In this document: positions 34,900 to 42,647 of the stretch, one piece after another
Position numbering within the stretch: the stretch's first letter is position 1
Layout: every line of letters begins with the position of its first letter
From: an uncultured Oscillospiraceae bacterium
GTDB lineage: Bacteria; Bacillota; Clostridia; Oscillospirales; Ruminococcaceae
DNA length: 64,000 nt
Assembly (NCBI GenBank): GCA_910587135.1
Contig: CAJULF010000009.1
Coordinates: 1-64,000, forward strand
Direction: 5' to 3'
The notes under the pieces: model-generated
The model's database searches: none
Told to the model about the DNA's origin: nothing
What the model saw: only the letters and a program-made list of their open reading frames with translations
Translations under genes and position numbers: made by a program

Positions 34900-36399
34900 A
34901 TGTCAACTGCTGTTGCTGTAAACGATTCCTCAAGCGGAAAAACACCGATCAACAAGCTCATATCCTTGGGATTGATGGTTTTCGGCGTTATTGAGGCTGT
35001 TGTTGCTTATTTCCTGGTTATAGGTCCGCTGTTTATCAAGCCTGTTTACAATCAGGCGGCTGCCTATAACGAAAGCGGAGTAACCTGTATAGTGAAATTC
35101 TTCGGAAAGACCTTTGCCTCCGCGGATGAAATAGCGAACAATCAGGTCATTCTGTCGCTCGTTTCTACGGTTATAAATATTGTTATTATTTATCTGATTT
35201 TTACGGGCGCGCTTATTCTTCTGGCGTTTTTCTTCAACAAGGGCTATGCTTTTGCCAAGACCTACCTTGTGGCTATCTTCGGCACAAAAGCTCTTATCGG
35301 TATAATTCCGCTTATGGTGCCCTTCGCAAACATAAGAAACTCAATGAGAATATTCGGCATTGCCGATGCGGTTATCTGCATTGCTGTGTGTGCGTATTTC
35401 GTATACATTAACTCGATTGAATATGCAGATGATATGCTTATGACCCCCGACGAGATCGCGGCTATGAAAAAGCGCGGTATCCAGAGCGGAATCATGTTTG
35501 TACTGCTTACGCTTTCAATGATCTTTGAGGGTCAGGCTATGGGCGCTCTCGGCGGCGGAAACTGGTCTATTGCTCTCGGATGGCTTGAGCAGACCCAGAT
35601 ACAGCAGGGACTTGTTCCCGCGGCATTGGTCGCAGTAGGTCTGATAGCTGCCGTCACTTATGTTCGCGGCGCGGATTGGGCTAATTTCTTCTTTTTCTCT
35701 TTTGGTGCTTCGGCGGCGGTATCCAACATTATCGCGCTCATCAACAGGATAATCTGGATATTCAATACATACAACCCCATGAAGAGCCTTGCTAACAGCG
35801 GCGACGAAGATGCTGTCGCGTGGATAGGCTCCAACGGAATGAACACCAGATGGTGGACAAGGACGATTTTCCTTATTCTTGCGCTTATTGGTACATTGGC
35901 GCTCACGGCGTTCGTATTTAAGGGTGTTATAAAGAAAGTAATACCCAAAATCACTCCCGATGACAAGAAAGCGGCAATATCTCTGCTCATATCCGCGGGT
36001 TCGGTTCTGCTGTGCTTTGTTCTGACTATCGTAGCGGTAACTATGTGGGATAAGCTGCTTTACGGCGGAGTAAATCTCGGCGCTATGGACTATATGTACT
36101 ATACGCTGTATGGCGGGATCACACTGTTCCTGCTAACCTCAATGCTGGGCGGGTTCGGATTTACAAAGTTCGGTACGCTGGCGTTGTTCCTTGTGGTTCT
36201 TGCTTCGGATTTCGAGTGTGTATTTGAGGTGTTCAATGCGAGAAACAACTTTATTGCTCTTAATGAGGGTATGGTTGGCTACAACTACATAATCGCTGCT
36301 GTGCTGTTTATTCTCGCAATTGTAAGCTGCTTCGGGCTTATTCCCATATTCGCTGTAAAAGATGTTGAAAACTATATGTACAACAAGCGTTTTGAATAA
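34900..36399 (+). CDS. Polytopic membrane protein of unknown function
   Basis: 499 residues with about 12 hydrophobic segments and short loops. I do not recognise the family. Visible features are a cytoplasmic N-terminus, a hydrophilic loop with YADDMLMTPDEIAAMKKRG near residue 175 and a helix-turn at KKVIPKITPDDKKAAIS near 350. The strong promoter and the terminator mark it as a single-gene unit. It lies close to the LacI regulator and the large transport operon, but no direct link is seen in the sequence. Start ATG has AGGAGGA before it. Confidence 0.7.
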   Translation: MSTAVAVNDSSSGKTPINKLISLGLMVFGVIEAVVAYFLVIGPLFIKPVYNQAAAYNESGVTCIVKFFGKTFASADEIANNQVILSLVSTVINIVIIYLIFTGALILLAFFFNKGYAFAKTYLVAIFGTKALIGIIPLMVPFANIRNSMRIFGIADAVICIAVCAYFVYINSIEYADDMLMTPDEIAAMKKRGIQSGIMFVLLTLSMIFEGQAMGALGGGNWSIALGWLEQTQIQQGLVPAALVAVGLIAAVTYVRGADWANFFFFSFGASAAVSNIIALINRIIWIFNTYNPMKSLANSGDEDAVAWIGSNGMNTRWWTRTIFLILALIGTLALTAFVFKGVIKKVIPKITPDDKKAAISLLISAGSVLLCFVLTIVAVTMWDKLLYGGVNLGAMDYMYYTLYGGITLFLLTSMLGGFGFTKFGTLALFLVVLASDFECVFEVFNARNNFIALNEGMVGYNYIIAAVLFILAIVSCFGLIPIFAVKDVENYMYNKRFE

Positions 36400-36415
36400 T
36401 AATTAAAATTAACGT

Positions 36416-36443
36416 TTTCCCCGCAGGCTGCACTGCGGGGAAA
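36416..36443 (+). terminator. Intrinsic terminator of the membrane protein gene
   Basis: 11-bp stem TTTCCCCGCAG / CTGCGGGGAAA with a GCTGCA loop, followed by GTTTTAT. Confidence 0.85.
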
Positions 36444-36486
36444 GTTTTATACATCCGTTACGGTATGACAATATTATCGGGGAAAA

Positions 36487-36978
36487 TCACAGACTGATTT
36501 TCCCCGAAATAATTTTTTTCAGAAAATCCTCAAAGCTCTCCGCTGCCACCGACGTTTCCTCAAACTCCGGTTCAGTTCCATACACAACACGCCGACTGCC
36601 AATGTCTATCGCGTAAAATGAATATCCGCCCCTTACCGACAATAAAACAGGCAAATGACACGACCACCATTCCTTTACCGCAGCGACTTCGCTGTCGCTA
36701 AGTGCGGCTTCGGCGGATATCTGTTCAAATTCATTCCACGCGAACCCGTTCGGGTCGGCATTCTCCTTAAAATCATCGGGAAACAGAAACCACGAGCATT
36801 CGTCACCCGACTCCAACCGCGAAAAGCTGCTCAAAAATCCGATATACTCAATATCCAATCCCGGATACCTGCTTAATATGGTGTGTTCGGCAATATTGAA
36901 GCTCTTTGCGGACGGCTCGATTCGCCAGCCTTTCTTTTCAAGCTCACTTGCCAGCTTGGCTGTCAAAAACATATCCAT
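36487..36978 (-). CDS. SUKH/SMI1-KNR4-like protein
   Basis: 163 residues. Signs of the SUKH fold are KKGWRIEPSAKSF at the N-terminus, the YIGFLSSFSRLESGD stretch, a tryptophan in VAAVKEWWSCHLPVLLS, and the C-terminal run GYSFYAIDIGSRRVVYGTEP followed by SFEDFLKKII. Most SUKH proteins are immunity factors for polymorphic toxins, but no toxin gene is near, and here it follows the LacI gene by 6 bp on the same strand. It may be a domesticated or orphan member. Confidence is moderate because family assignment is by pattern only. Confidence 0.6.
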   Translation of the reverse strand: MDMFLTAKLASELEKKGWRIEPSAKSFNIAEHTILSRYPGLDIEYIGFLSSFSRLESGDECSWFLFPDDFKENADPNGFAWNEFEQISAEAALSDSEVAAVKEWWSCHLPVLLSVRGGYSFYAIDIGSRRVVYGTEPEFEETSVAAESFEDFLKKIISGKISL

Positions 36979-36984
36979 ATCGCG

Positions 36985-37980
36985 TCAATCCCCTGTTGAA
37001 TCCCTTAAAATAAGCGAGTGCGGCAGCATATAGGTAGTGGTATCGGGAGTTCCGCTTTTGATATTTCCGATCAGTTTTTCCACAACTGTCTTGCCCTGAA
37101 GATAGCACGGCTGCTCGACCGTGGAGAGCCGCGGTATGAACATATGAGAATAGGCAATATTGTCAAAGCCGAAAAACAGCATTTCCTTTCCGACCTTAAT
37201 GTCATTCTGAATAGCATAGGTCATCGCGCCGATAGCAATGGTATCCGAAATGGAAAAAATCGCATCGGGCTTTTTGGCCAATCTCATAAGTTGCTCACAG
37301 CCCCTGGTTCCCGTATCAACGCCGTAATCTCCATAATAAATAAGAGATTCATCGATGTCAATGCCGGCATTTTCAAGCGCCCTTCTGTAACCGCGCTCGC
37401 GGTCAATGGAGGATTGGGAGCGTATATGTGTGGTAATCAGCCCGATCCGCCTGCACCCCTTACCGATAAGGTAGCTTGTCGCGTCAAAACCCGCACGCTC
37501 GTTGTCGACCGTCACACAAAGGATATCGCACCCCTCCATGCGCTCCAGACACAGCGCAAGATGATATTTTTTCGCAAGCCCCAGCACCGTTGCATTATCC
37601 TGCTTGGGCGCAAGAAGCACCGCGCCGTCGACTGCCTTGGAAAAGAGCATTCCCAACAGATGCATTTCATGCTCGGGGTCATCGCGGGTAGTGGCAATAA
37701 GTACATCGTAGCCCTCCGAATAGGCTGCGTCCTGCATACCACGCAGCACCTCAGAGTAGAAGCTCTGCTCTGTTGAGGCAATTATAGCAAGAATACGCTT
37801 GGTTTCACTTTTCCGCAGGTCGCGCCCCAGAAAATTGGGGCTGTATCCCAGTTCCTCCACGGCGCGGTTTACCGCCTGCACCGCCTCCTCCGAAACGTTG
37901 GTTTTTTTGTTCAGCACACGCGACACCGTTGCCACAGAAACATTAGCCGCCTTTGCCACATCTTTTATTGTAATATTCAC
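36985..37980 (-). CDS. LacI-family transcriptional regulator
   Basis: About 331 residues: N-terminal helix-turn-helix with the family pattern ITIKDVAKAANVSVATVSRV and the hinge helix region PNFLGRDLRK near 55-65, then a periplasmic-binding-like sugar sensing domain with the FFGFDNIAYSHMFIPRLSTV signature near residue 270. Start GTG 37980 has GGGAA about 10 nt before it; GTG 37989 is the alternative. It is transcribed as the upstream gene of the SUKH gene. Palindromes with an AAACGATTT centre occur near its own promoter (38035) and before the ABC operon at 54244, so it could regulate both; the link is inference. Confidence 0.9.
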   Translation of the reverse strand: MNITIKDVAKAANVSVATVSRVLNKKTNVSEEAVQAVNRAVEELGYSPNFLGRDLRKSETKRILAIIASTEQSFYSEVLRGMQDAAYSEGYDVLIATTRDDPEHEMHLLGMLFSKAVDGAVLLAPKQDNATVLGLAKKYHLALCLERMEGCDILCVTVDNERAGFDATSYLIGKGCRRIGLITTHIRSQSSIDRERGYRRALENAGIDIDESLIYYGDYGVDTGTRGCEQLMRLAKKPDAIFSISDTIAIGAMTYAIQNDIKVGKEMLFFGFDNIAYSHMFIPRLSTVEQPCYLQGKTVVEKLIGNIKSGTPDTTTYMLPHSLILRDSTGD

Positions 37981-38034
37981 AATGCTCACTTCCCACTGAG
38001 ATAAATTCGTTTATATTTATATAATACACCATTG

Positions 38035-38049
38035 GTTAAACGATTTCAA
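38035..38049. promoter_or_regulatory. Possible LacI-type operator before its own gene
   Basis: GTTAAACGATTTCAA, sharing the AAACGATTT core with the palindrome at 54244-54260 before the transport operon. The symmetry is imperfect. Confidence 0.35.
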
Positions 38050-38126
38050 TAGGCAATTTGCACAAAGAGCACAGAAAAATATTGTATGCGATTAAAAATT
38101 ATCGGTATAAAGGGAGAATTCTATTG

Positions 38127-38222
38127 AGGGCATTTCCAAAAATCGACTTGAAAAGGCAAAATTGACGACGCAGACGGCGTGCGCCGGCAATTTTGGCTCA
38201 AACAATATTTTTAGAGACGCCC
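38127..38222. repeat. Family F imperfect palindrome
   Basis: Left arm begins AGGGCATTTCCAAAAATC; the complement of the right arm begins AGGGCGTCTCTAAAAATATT. The arms end in AAAATTG and its complement with a short GC-rich loop. One copy only in this window. Confidence 0.5.
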
Positions 38223-38401
38223 TTGATATAAAACGCAGATGACGTCAAAAAACTGCCGCAACATATTCAAATCACCTTTACAGAATGTGAAATAGGTATG
38301 CAATGGTCCTGTTTTAACAGTTATTCCGCCTTTTTAGCTAAAATGAAGGCGCTTGTTTTCTCCACAATAAACTAATTTTTGGCATATTTTTTGTGCATTG
38401 T

Positions 38402-38414
38402 GCAACAAATTGTT
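38402..38414. promoter_or_regulatory. Palindrome near the hpf promoter
   Basis: CAACAAATTGTTG is a perfect inverted repeat (CAACAA-A-TTGTTG), about 20 bp upstream of the -35 of the hpf promoter. Its role is unknown. Confidence 0.3.
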
Positions 38415-38433
38415 GTTTTATTTGCAATTGCTA

Positions 38434-38462
38434 TTGTAATATTGCCGAAAATATGTTACAAT
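38434..38462 (+). promoter_or_regulatory. Promoter of hpf
   Basis: TTGTAA (38434-38439), 17-bp spacer, TACAAT (38457-38462); start near 38469 gives a leader of about 100 nt. Confidence 0.6.
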
Positions 38463-38568
38463 TGATATAGGGGTTATCCGCCTGCACCCTATACACCATT
38501 TGTTGCACCATGCGGAAAACTTCTGACGGAGGCAATACCTCTGCAATAAATTATTGGAGGAAGATATA

Positions 38569-39096
38569 ATGAAGGTTACAATTACCGCCAAAAAAATCAA
38601 TATTTCTCAGGCATTTACAGACTATGCGGAGAAGAAGCTGAACGCTAAGCTCGACCGCTTTTTCCCTGAAGAGGCAGAAGCAAGAATAACGCTGGCGGAG
38701 CGCCGCGATATGATTATTTTGGAGCTTACCGTAAAATATAACGGAATTATCTACCGCGCGGAGCAGACCGCAAAGGATAAGAACGACGCGCTGGACGTTA
38801 CGGTTGACAGAATTATCCGTCAGATCAGAAAGCAGAAGACCAAGGTTGAGAAGCGGCTCCGCGCTGACGCCTTTATGGGGCTTGAGCCGGACGTTGAGCC
38901 CGAGGAGGACAGTTACGAGGTTATCCGCTATAAATACTTCAAGCTTTCTCCGATGTCTGTGGACGACGCGATATTGCAGATGAACCTGCTGGGGCACAGC
39001 TTCTTTATGTTTATGAATTCGGAAACAAACCGCGTAAACGTGGTGTATATCCGTGATGAAGGAAATTATGCCGTGCTTGTTCCCGAAGATGAATAA
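38569..39096 (+). CDS. hpf: Ribosome hibernation promoting factor, long form
   Basis: 175 residues: N-terminal RNA-binding domain (about 1-100, MKVTITAKKINISQAFTDYA) that blocks the decoding site and a C-terminal dimerisation domain (about 118-175, YEVIRYKYFKLSPMSVDDAI) that joins two 70S ribosomes into inactive 100S particles. The long form is normal in Firmicutes. I start at ATG 38569, with GGAGG 9 nt upstream. It has its own promoter and a terminator before queH. Confidence 0.95.
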   Translation: MKVTITAKKINISQAFTDYAEKKLNAKLDRFFPEEAEARITLAERRDMIILELTVKYNGIIYRAEQTAKDKNDALDVTVDRIIRQIRKQKTKVEKRLRADAFMGLEPDVEPEEDSYEVIRYKYFKLSPMSVDDAILQMNLLGHSFFMFMNSETNRVNVVYIRDEGNYAVLVPEDE

Positions 39097-39104
39097 GCAA
39101 TACC

Positions 39105-39131
39105 AAACCTCGGGAGCAATACCCGAGGTTT
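39105..39131 (+). terminator. Intrinsic terminator of hpf
   Basis: 10-bp stem AAACCTCGGG / CCCGAGGTTT with an AGCAATA loop and GATTTGT after it. Confidence 0.85.
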
Positions 39132-39170
39132 GATTTGTCGGACTGGTTTTGCCGTTTATATGGGGGGAAT

Positions 39171-39797
39171 ATGGAAAAAATCAACTATCAAAAGCGTTTG
39201 GACAAGCTGATTGCAGGCTTTGGCGGAGAAATTCCCACGCTTCTTCTTCACAGCTGCTGCGCACCCTGTTCAAGCTACTGCATTGAATATCTCTCGCAAT
39301 ATTTCCGCATAACGCTTTTGTACTACAATCCGAATATCTCGCCCGCTGAGGAGTTCACAAAGCGCTCGGAGGAGCTTAAGCGGCTGGTGAGCGAAATGTC
39401 CCTTCCAAACCCCGTCAGTGTGGTTATTGATGATTATGACCCAAATGAGTTCCTGAGCAAGGTAAAGGGTTTGGAGAACGTTCCTGAGGGCGGTGAAAGA
39501 TGCTTTGAATGCTATCGCCTGCGCCTGGAGAGGGCTGCGCGTTATGCTGCCAACGGCGGATTCGACTACTTTTGCTCAACGCTCTCCATCAGCCCGCGCA
39601 AAAACTGCGAAAAACTGAATGAGATCGGCGATGAGCTTTCGGAGATCTATTCGGTCAAGCATCTCCCCAATGACTTTAAAAAGCGGAACGGATTTAAGCG
39701 TTCGGTGGAGCTGTCGGAGCAGTACAGACTTTATCGGCAGAGCTACTGCGGCTGCGTTTTTTCCAAAGCGGAAAACCAAACCCGGAATAAAGTATGA
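39171..39797 (+). CDS. queH: Epoxyqueuosine reductase QueH
   Basis: 208 residues, the non-cobalamin enzyme that makes the last step of queuosine synthesis in tRNA wobble modification. Cysteine motifs visible are LLHSCCAPCSSYCIEYL near residue 24-40 and GERCFECYRLRLERA near residue 108, with SPRKNCEKLNE between; these bind the Fe-S cluster in this family. The start ATG 39171 follows GGGGGG; a TTG at 39135 is the alternative. Other queuosine genes are not nearby. Its 3' end lies inside the long hairpin shared with rnhA. Confidence 0.92.
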   Translation: MEKINYQKRLDKLIAGFGGEIPTLLLHSCCAPCSSYCIEYLSQYFRITLLYYNPNISPAEEFTKRSEELKRLVSEMSLPNPVSVVIDDYDPNEFLSKVKGLENVPEGGERCFECYRLRLERAARYAANGGFDYFCSTLSISPRKNCEKLNEIGDELSEIYSVKHLPNDFKKRNGFKRSVELSEQYRLYRQSYCGCVFSKAENQTRNKV

Positions 39798-39829
39798 GGC
39801 GGATATCTACCGCCTCATACTTTATTCCG
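39783..39829. terminator. Long bidirectional terminator covering both stop codons
   Basis: A perfect 20-bp stem (39783-39802 with 39810-39829, loop of 7 nt) between the convergent queH and rnhA. Both stop codons are inside the stem. Confidence 0.85.
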
Positions 39830-40268
39830 CATTTATATCACGCTGCGCTACCGCGAGCCTGTCGCAGCGCTCGTTCTCGGTGTGCCCCGCATGACCCTTT
39901 ATCCAGCAGAACTCTGCTTCGTGCTGCTCCAGCAGTTCAAGCAGCCTGCCCCATAAGTCGGGATTTAGCGCGGGTTTTCCGTCGCTTTTCTTCCAGCCGC
40001 GTTTGCGCCAACCTACTGCCCAGCCCTTGCTTATTCCGTCCACCACATATTTGCTGTCGGTGGTTATCTTTACCTTGCATGGGTATTTCAGCGCTTCCAA
40101 CGCGCTGATTACACCCAGAAGCTCCATACGGTTGTTGGTGGTGTGCGGCTCTCCGCCGCTCAGTTCCTTCTCTTTACCGTCACACCTAAGTATCGCTCCC
40201 CAGCCGCCCGGACCGGGGTTGCCGCTGCACGCGCCATCTGAGAATATCTCCACAAATTTTTTATCCAT
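39822..40268 (-). CDS. rnhA: Ribonuclease HI
   Basis: 148 residues, removes RNA from RNA-DNA hybrids. All active-site carboxylates are visible: Asp in EIFSDGACSGNPGPGGWG, Glu in NRMELLGVISALEAL, Asp in ITTDSKYVVDGI, and the His/Asp pair in IKGHAGHTENERCDRLA. The basic-protrusion loop (KRGWKKSDGK) is present, as in E. coli RNase HI. It lies between terminators and is the last gene in the minus-strand direction before queH. Confidence 0.95.
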   Translation of the reverse strand: MDKKFVEIFSDGACSGNPGPGGWGAILRCDGKEKELSGGEPHTTNNRMELLGVISALEALKYPCKVKITTDSKYVVDGISKGWAVGWRKRGWKKSDGKPALNPDLWGRLLELLEQHEAEFCWIKGHAGHTENERCDRLAVAQRDINAE

Positions 40269-40282
40269 TATTCCTCCGTAAA

Positions 40283-40310
40283 AACAGCCCCCGAACGCTC
40301 GAGGGCTGTT
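40283..40310 (-). terminator. Intrinsic terminator at the end of the transport operon
   Basis: On the minus strand an 8-bp stem AACAGCCC / GGGCTGTT closes a GC-rich loop and is followed by TTTTTA. Confidence 0.85.
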
Positions 40311-40327
40311 TTGATATCAGGCAATTA

Positions 40328-41467
40328 TCAGTTAGCCAGACCCGCTCTTTCAATACCTTCCGTAAAGTACTTTTGCAGGAAAATGTACATTATTACGATA
40401 GGCGTTATCGCCAGCAGGCATCCGGCTTCCATCCATACAACAAAGTCGAGTGCGTTCCCGACCTCGCCCGTGAGGTACAGCGAAACCGTAGTCGCGATAT
40501 TGTCTATCTTCATGGAAATCGTATTGGCATTGCTGAAATACATAGAGCTTACATAGTAGTCGTTCCAGTACCAAACGATAGAGAAGATAAATACTGTCAG
40601 GAATGAGCTTGCCGCGTTCGGAACCATTACGCTGATAAAGGTCTTGAACGGACCGCAGCCGTCGAGATACGCCGCGTCCTCCAGTTCCTTGGGAAGTCCT
40701 CTGAAGAACTGTCTGAACAGGTAGATGAACAGGCCCGCTCTTATACCGTTACAGAACAGCGCGGGGATATACATCGCGAAGTTTGTATTGGTAAGCATGA
40801 GGGAGTCGCCCATTACCGCGTTGAACAGACCGAAGATATCGAAATATCTGAACTGCATATACTGCGGAATCAGAATGATCTGAACGGGCACGATGATCTG
40901 CAGCAGAACAATGGCGAACATGAAGCCCTTGCCCTTGAACTTGAATCGCGCGAAGCCGTATCCCGTGAGCGCGCAGGTACCTACCTGCAATACCGACGAA
41001 ATAATATTCAGCACCAGCGTGTTCCACAGAGCCTGCGGATACTCGATTGCTTTCCACACCTCCACGAAATTCTCAAATCGTACCGTTTTGGGAATCCACA
41101 TGATGGAGGGGTCGTTCATTTCAACCTGCGGACGCAGGGACGTCGAAATCATGTACAAAATCGGGTACAGAATTACGAACGACAGACCGAAGATAATCAC
41201 AAAGCGGAAGAAAGGCCAAACGTAGCCGGCTATTCTGCGCCAGAAGATGTACTTGTAGTGCTTTCTCTCCTTGGTCGTGTAGTGTCTGTAGTTGCGGATT
41301 ATCTCGAAATTTGTTACACGGTAGTCGGACTTTTTCTTCTTTGCCTTGCCGCCCGACGGAGCAGCCACCGCTGCTCCCGCGTTGATATCCGCGATTGTTT
41401 CCGCAATGTTCTCTGTTACGTTTTCAGCAGGCTGATTAGCAACATTGTTTAAATTATTATCTGTCAC
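40328..41467 (-). CDS. Sugar ABC transporter permease, MalG/CUT1 type (second pair)
   Basis: About 379 residues: an unusual cytoplasmic N-terminus of about 85 residues rich in Ala/Asn/Lys, then six transmembrane helices. The permease EAA loop that docks the ATPase is intact: LPKELEDAAYLDGCGPFKTF near residue 270. Start GTG 41467, with AAGGAGG 8 nt upstream, avoids overlapping the gene before it. It is the last gene of the operon and probably pairs with the MalF-like protein at 41481-42647. Confidence 0.85.
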   Translation of the reverse strand: MTDNNLNNVANQPAENVTENIAETIADINAGAAVAAPSGGKAKKKKSDYRVTNFEIIRNYRHYTTKERKHYKYIFWRRIAGYVWPFFRFVIIFGLSFVILYPILYMISTSLRPQVEMNDPSIMWIPKTVRFENFVEVWKAIEYPQALWNTLVLNIISSVLQVGTCALTGYGFARFKFKGKGFMFAIVLLQIIVPVQIILIPQYMQFRYFDIFGLFNAVMGDSLMLTNTNFAMYIPALFCNGIRAGLFIYLFRQFFRGLPKELEDAAYLDGCGPFKTFISVMVPNAASSFLTVFIFSIVWYWNDYYVSSMYFSNANTISMKIDNIATTVSLYLTGEVGNALDFVVWMEAGCLLAITPIVIMYIFLQKYFTEGIERAGLAN

Positions 41468-41480
41468 TTCTCTAACCTCC

Positions 41481-42647
41481 TTATTCATTCTCATAATAAA
41501 CAAATCTGTTTATAATCAGGCAGACAATGCCGAGGATAGCGCCGATTATGGCGAAGTATATCCATGCCAGCGCCGCCGCGTAGCCGTGTTCCCAGTCGGT
41601 TGAACGCTGAAGAACGTATTTCATGACCTCGTTGTCGGAGGATACAAAGGCATCGATAATGGTGTAAACCAGGTTTGCCAGAATCATCGGGCTGATTATC
41701 GGGAAGGTTATCTTCCAGAAGAACTCCCATGCCGTCGCGCCCTCCATATTCGCCGCTTCCTTTGAAGACGGCGGGATATTCTGAAGCGCGGACAGGAATA
41801 TCAGTATCTGAATACCCGAATTCCATACAAGGTTAAGAACGTTGGAAGTTATGCTCTCGATAAACTCCGTAAATTGCTGATTTATGTTATATATTCCTAT
41901 AAACTCCATCAGCTCCGAAACAAGGTCGGTTTTGAACAGCGAGCTGAACTGCGCCGCGTCGGATACGCCCTGAGATGCCATATCGCCGTTGATTACGGAG
42001 ATAACGGGACCTGTCGCGATAAGCACGGGCAGGAAGAAGATCGCTCTCGCAAGGGTTCTTCCTCTGAACTTCTGATTCAGAATAACCGCTATAAACAGCG
42101 AGAATATCAGAATTACAACCGCCTGCGGCAAAATTTCCGCCAGTGAAGCGGTCAGCTTCGGCGCGAAATTCGTATCTATTGTGAAAGCTCTTCTGTAATT
42201 GTAGAAGTTGTTCCACTCGGTGTAGATACCCGCGCTGGTCATACCTTTGAGCAGCGCCTCGGACTTATCCAGCAGCGATGTATCGCAAAGGGAATACCAA
42301 AGGGACTTTATTACGGGAATGATAAACAGCCAGATAGTTCCGATAGCCCACAGTGCCACAAATCCATAGCCGTAAAGATTTTTCTTCTTTTCGTAGGGTA
42401 TCTTGTTGGTCTTTATCTTCAGCTGAATCTTTTCGCCGCCCTTCCTGCGTATATCCACCTCTTCATTGGAGGCGTTGAACGCCGCGGCAGCTGCCGTATT
42501 GTGCGCGGATACTCTGGGCGCTGCCTTGGGTGCTTCTTTCGCAGCCTCGACAGTTTCCTCGGTTTTTACCGCTTCGGTTTCCGGAGCAGCTATTTCTTCG
42601 GCAGCGACTTGCTCGGTGCTTTTGCCGAGGTTCTTTTCGTCACTCAT
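41481..42647 (-). CDS. Sugar ABC transporter permease, MalF/CUT1 type (second pair)
   Basis: About 388 residues: a long acidic, Ala/Glu-rich cytoplasmic extension of about 85 residues, then six transmembrane helices. EAA loop IPPSSKEAANMEGATAWEFF is intact near residue 280. ATG 42647 overlaps the stop of the DUF5696-like gene by one base (TGATG), so the two are translationally coupled; AAAGGAG precedes it. Why two MalF/MalG pairs exist in the same operon is not clear from sequence; either two distinct transporters or one complex with alternative pores. Confidence 0.85.
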   Translation of the reverse strand: MSDEKNLGKSTEQVAAEEIAAPETEAVKTEETVEAAKEAPKAAPRVSAHNTAAAAAFNASNEEVDIRRKGGEKIQLKIKTNKIPYEKKKNLYGYGFVALWAIGTIWLFIIPVIKSLWYSLCDTSLLDKSEALLKGMTSAGIYTEWNNFYNYRRAFTIDTNFAPKLTASLAEILPQAVVILIFSLFIAVILNQKFRGRTLARAIFFLPVLIATGPVISVINGDMASQGVSDAAQFSSLFKTDLVSELMEFIGIYNINQQFTEFIESITSNVLNLVWNSGIQILIFLSALQNIPPSSKEAANMEGATAWEFFWKITFPIISPMILANLVYTIIDAFVSSDNEVMKYVLQRSTDWEHGYAAALAWIYFAIIGAILGIVCLIINRFVYYENE

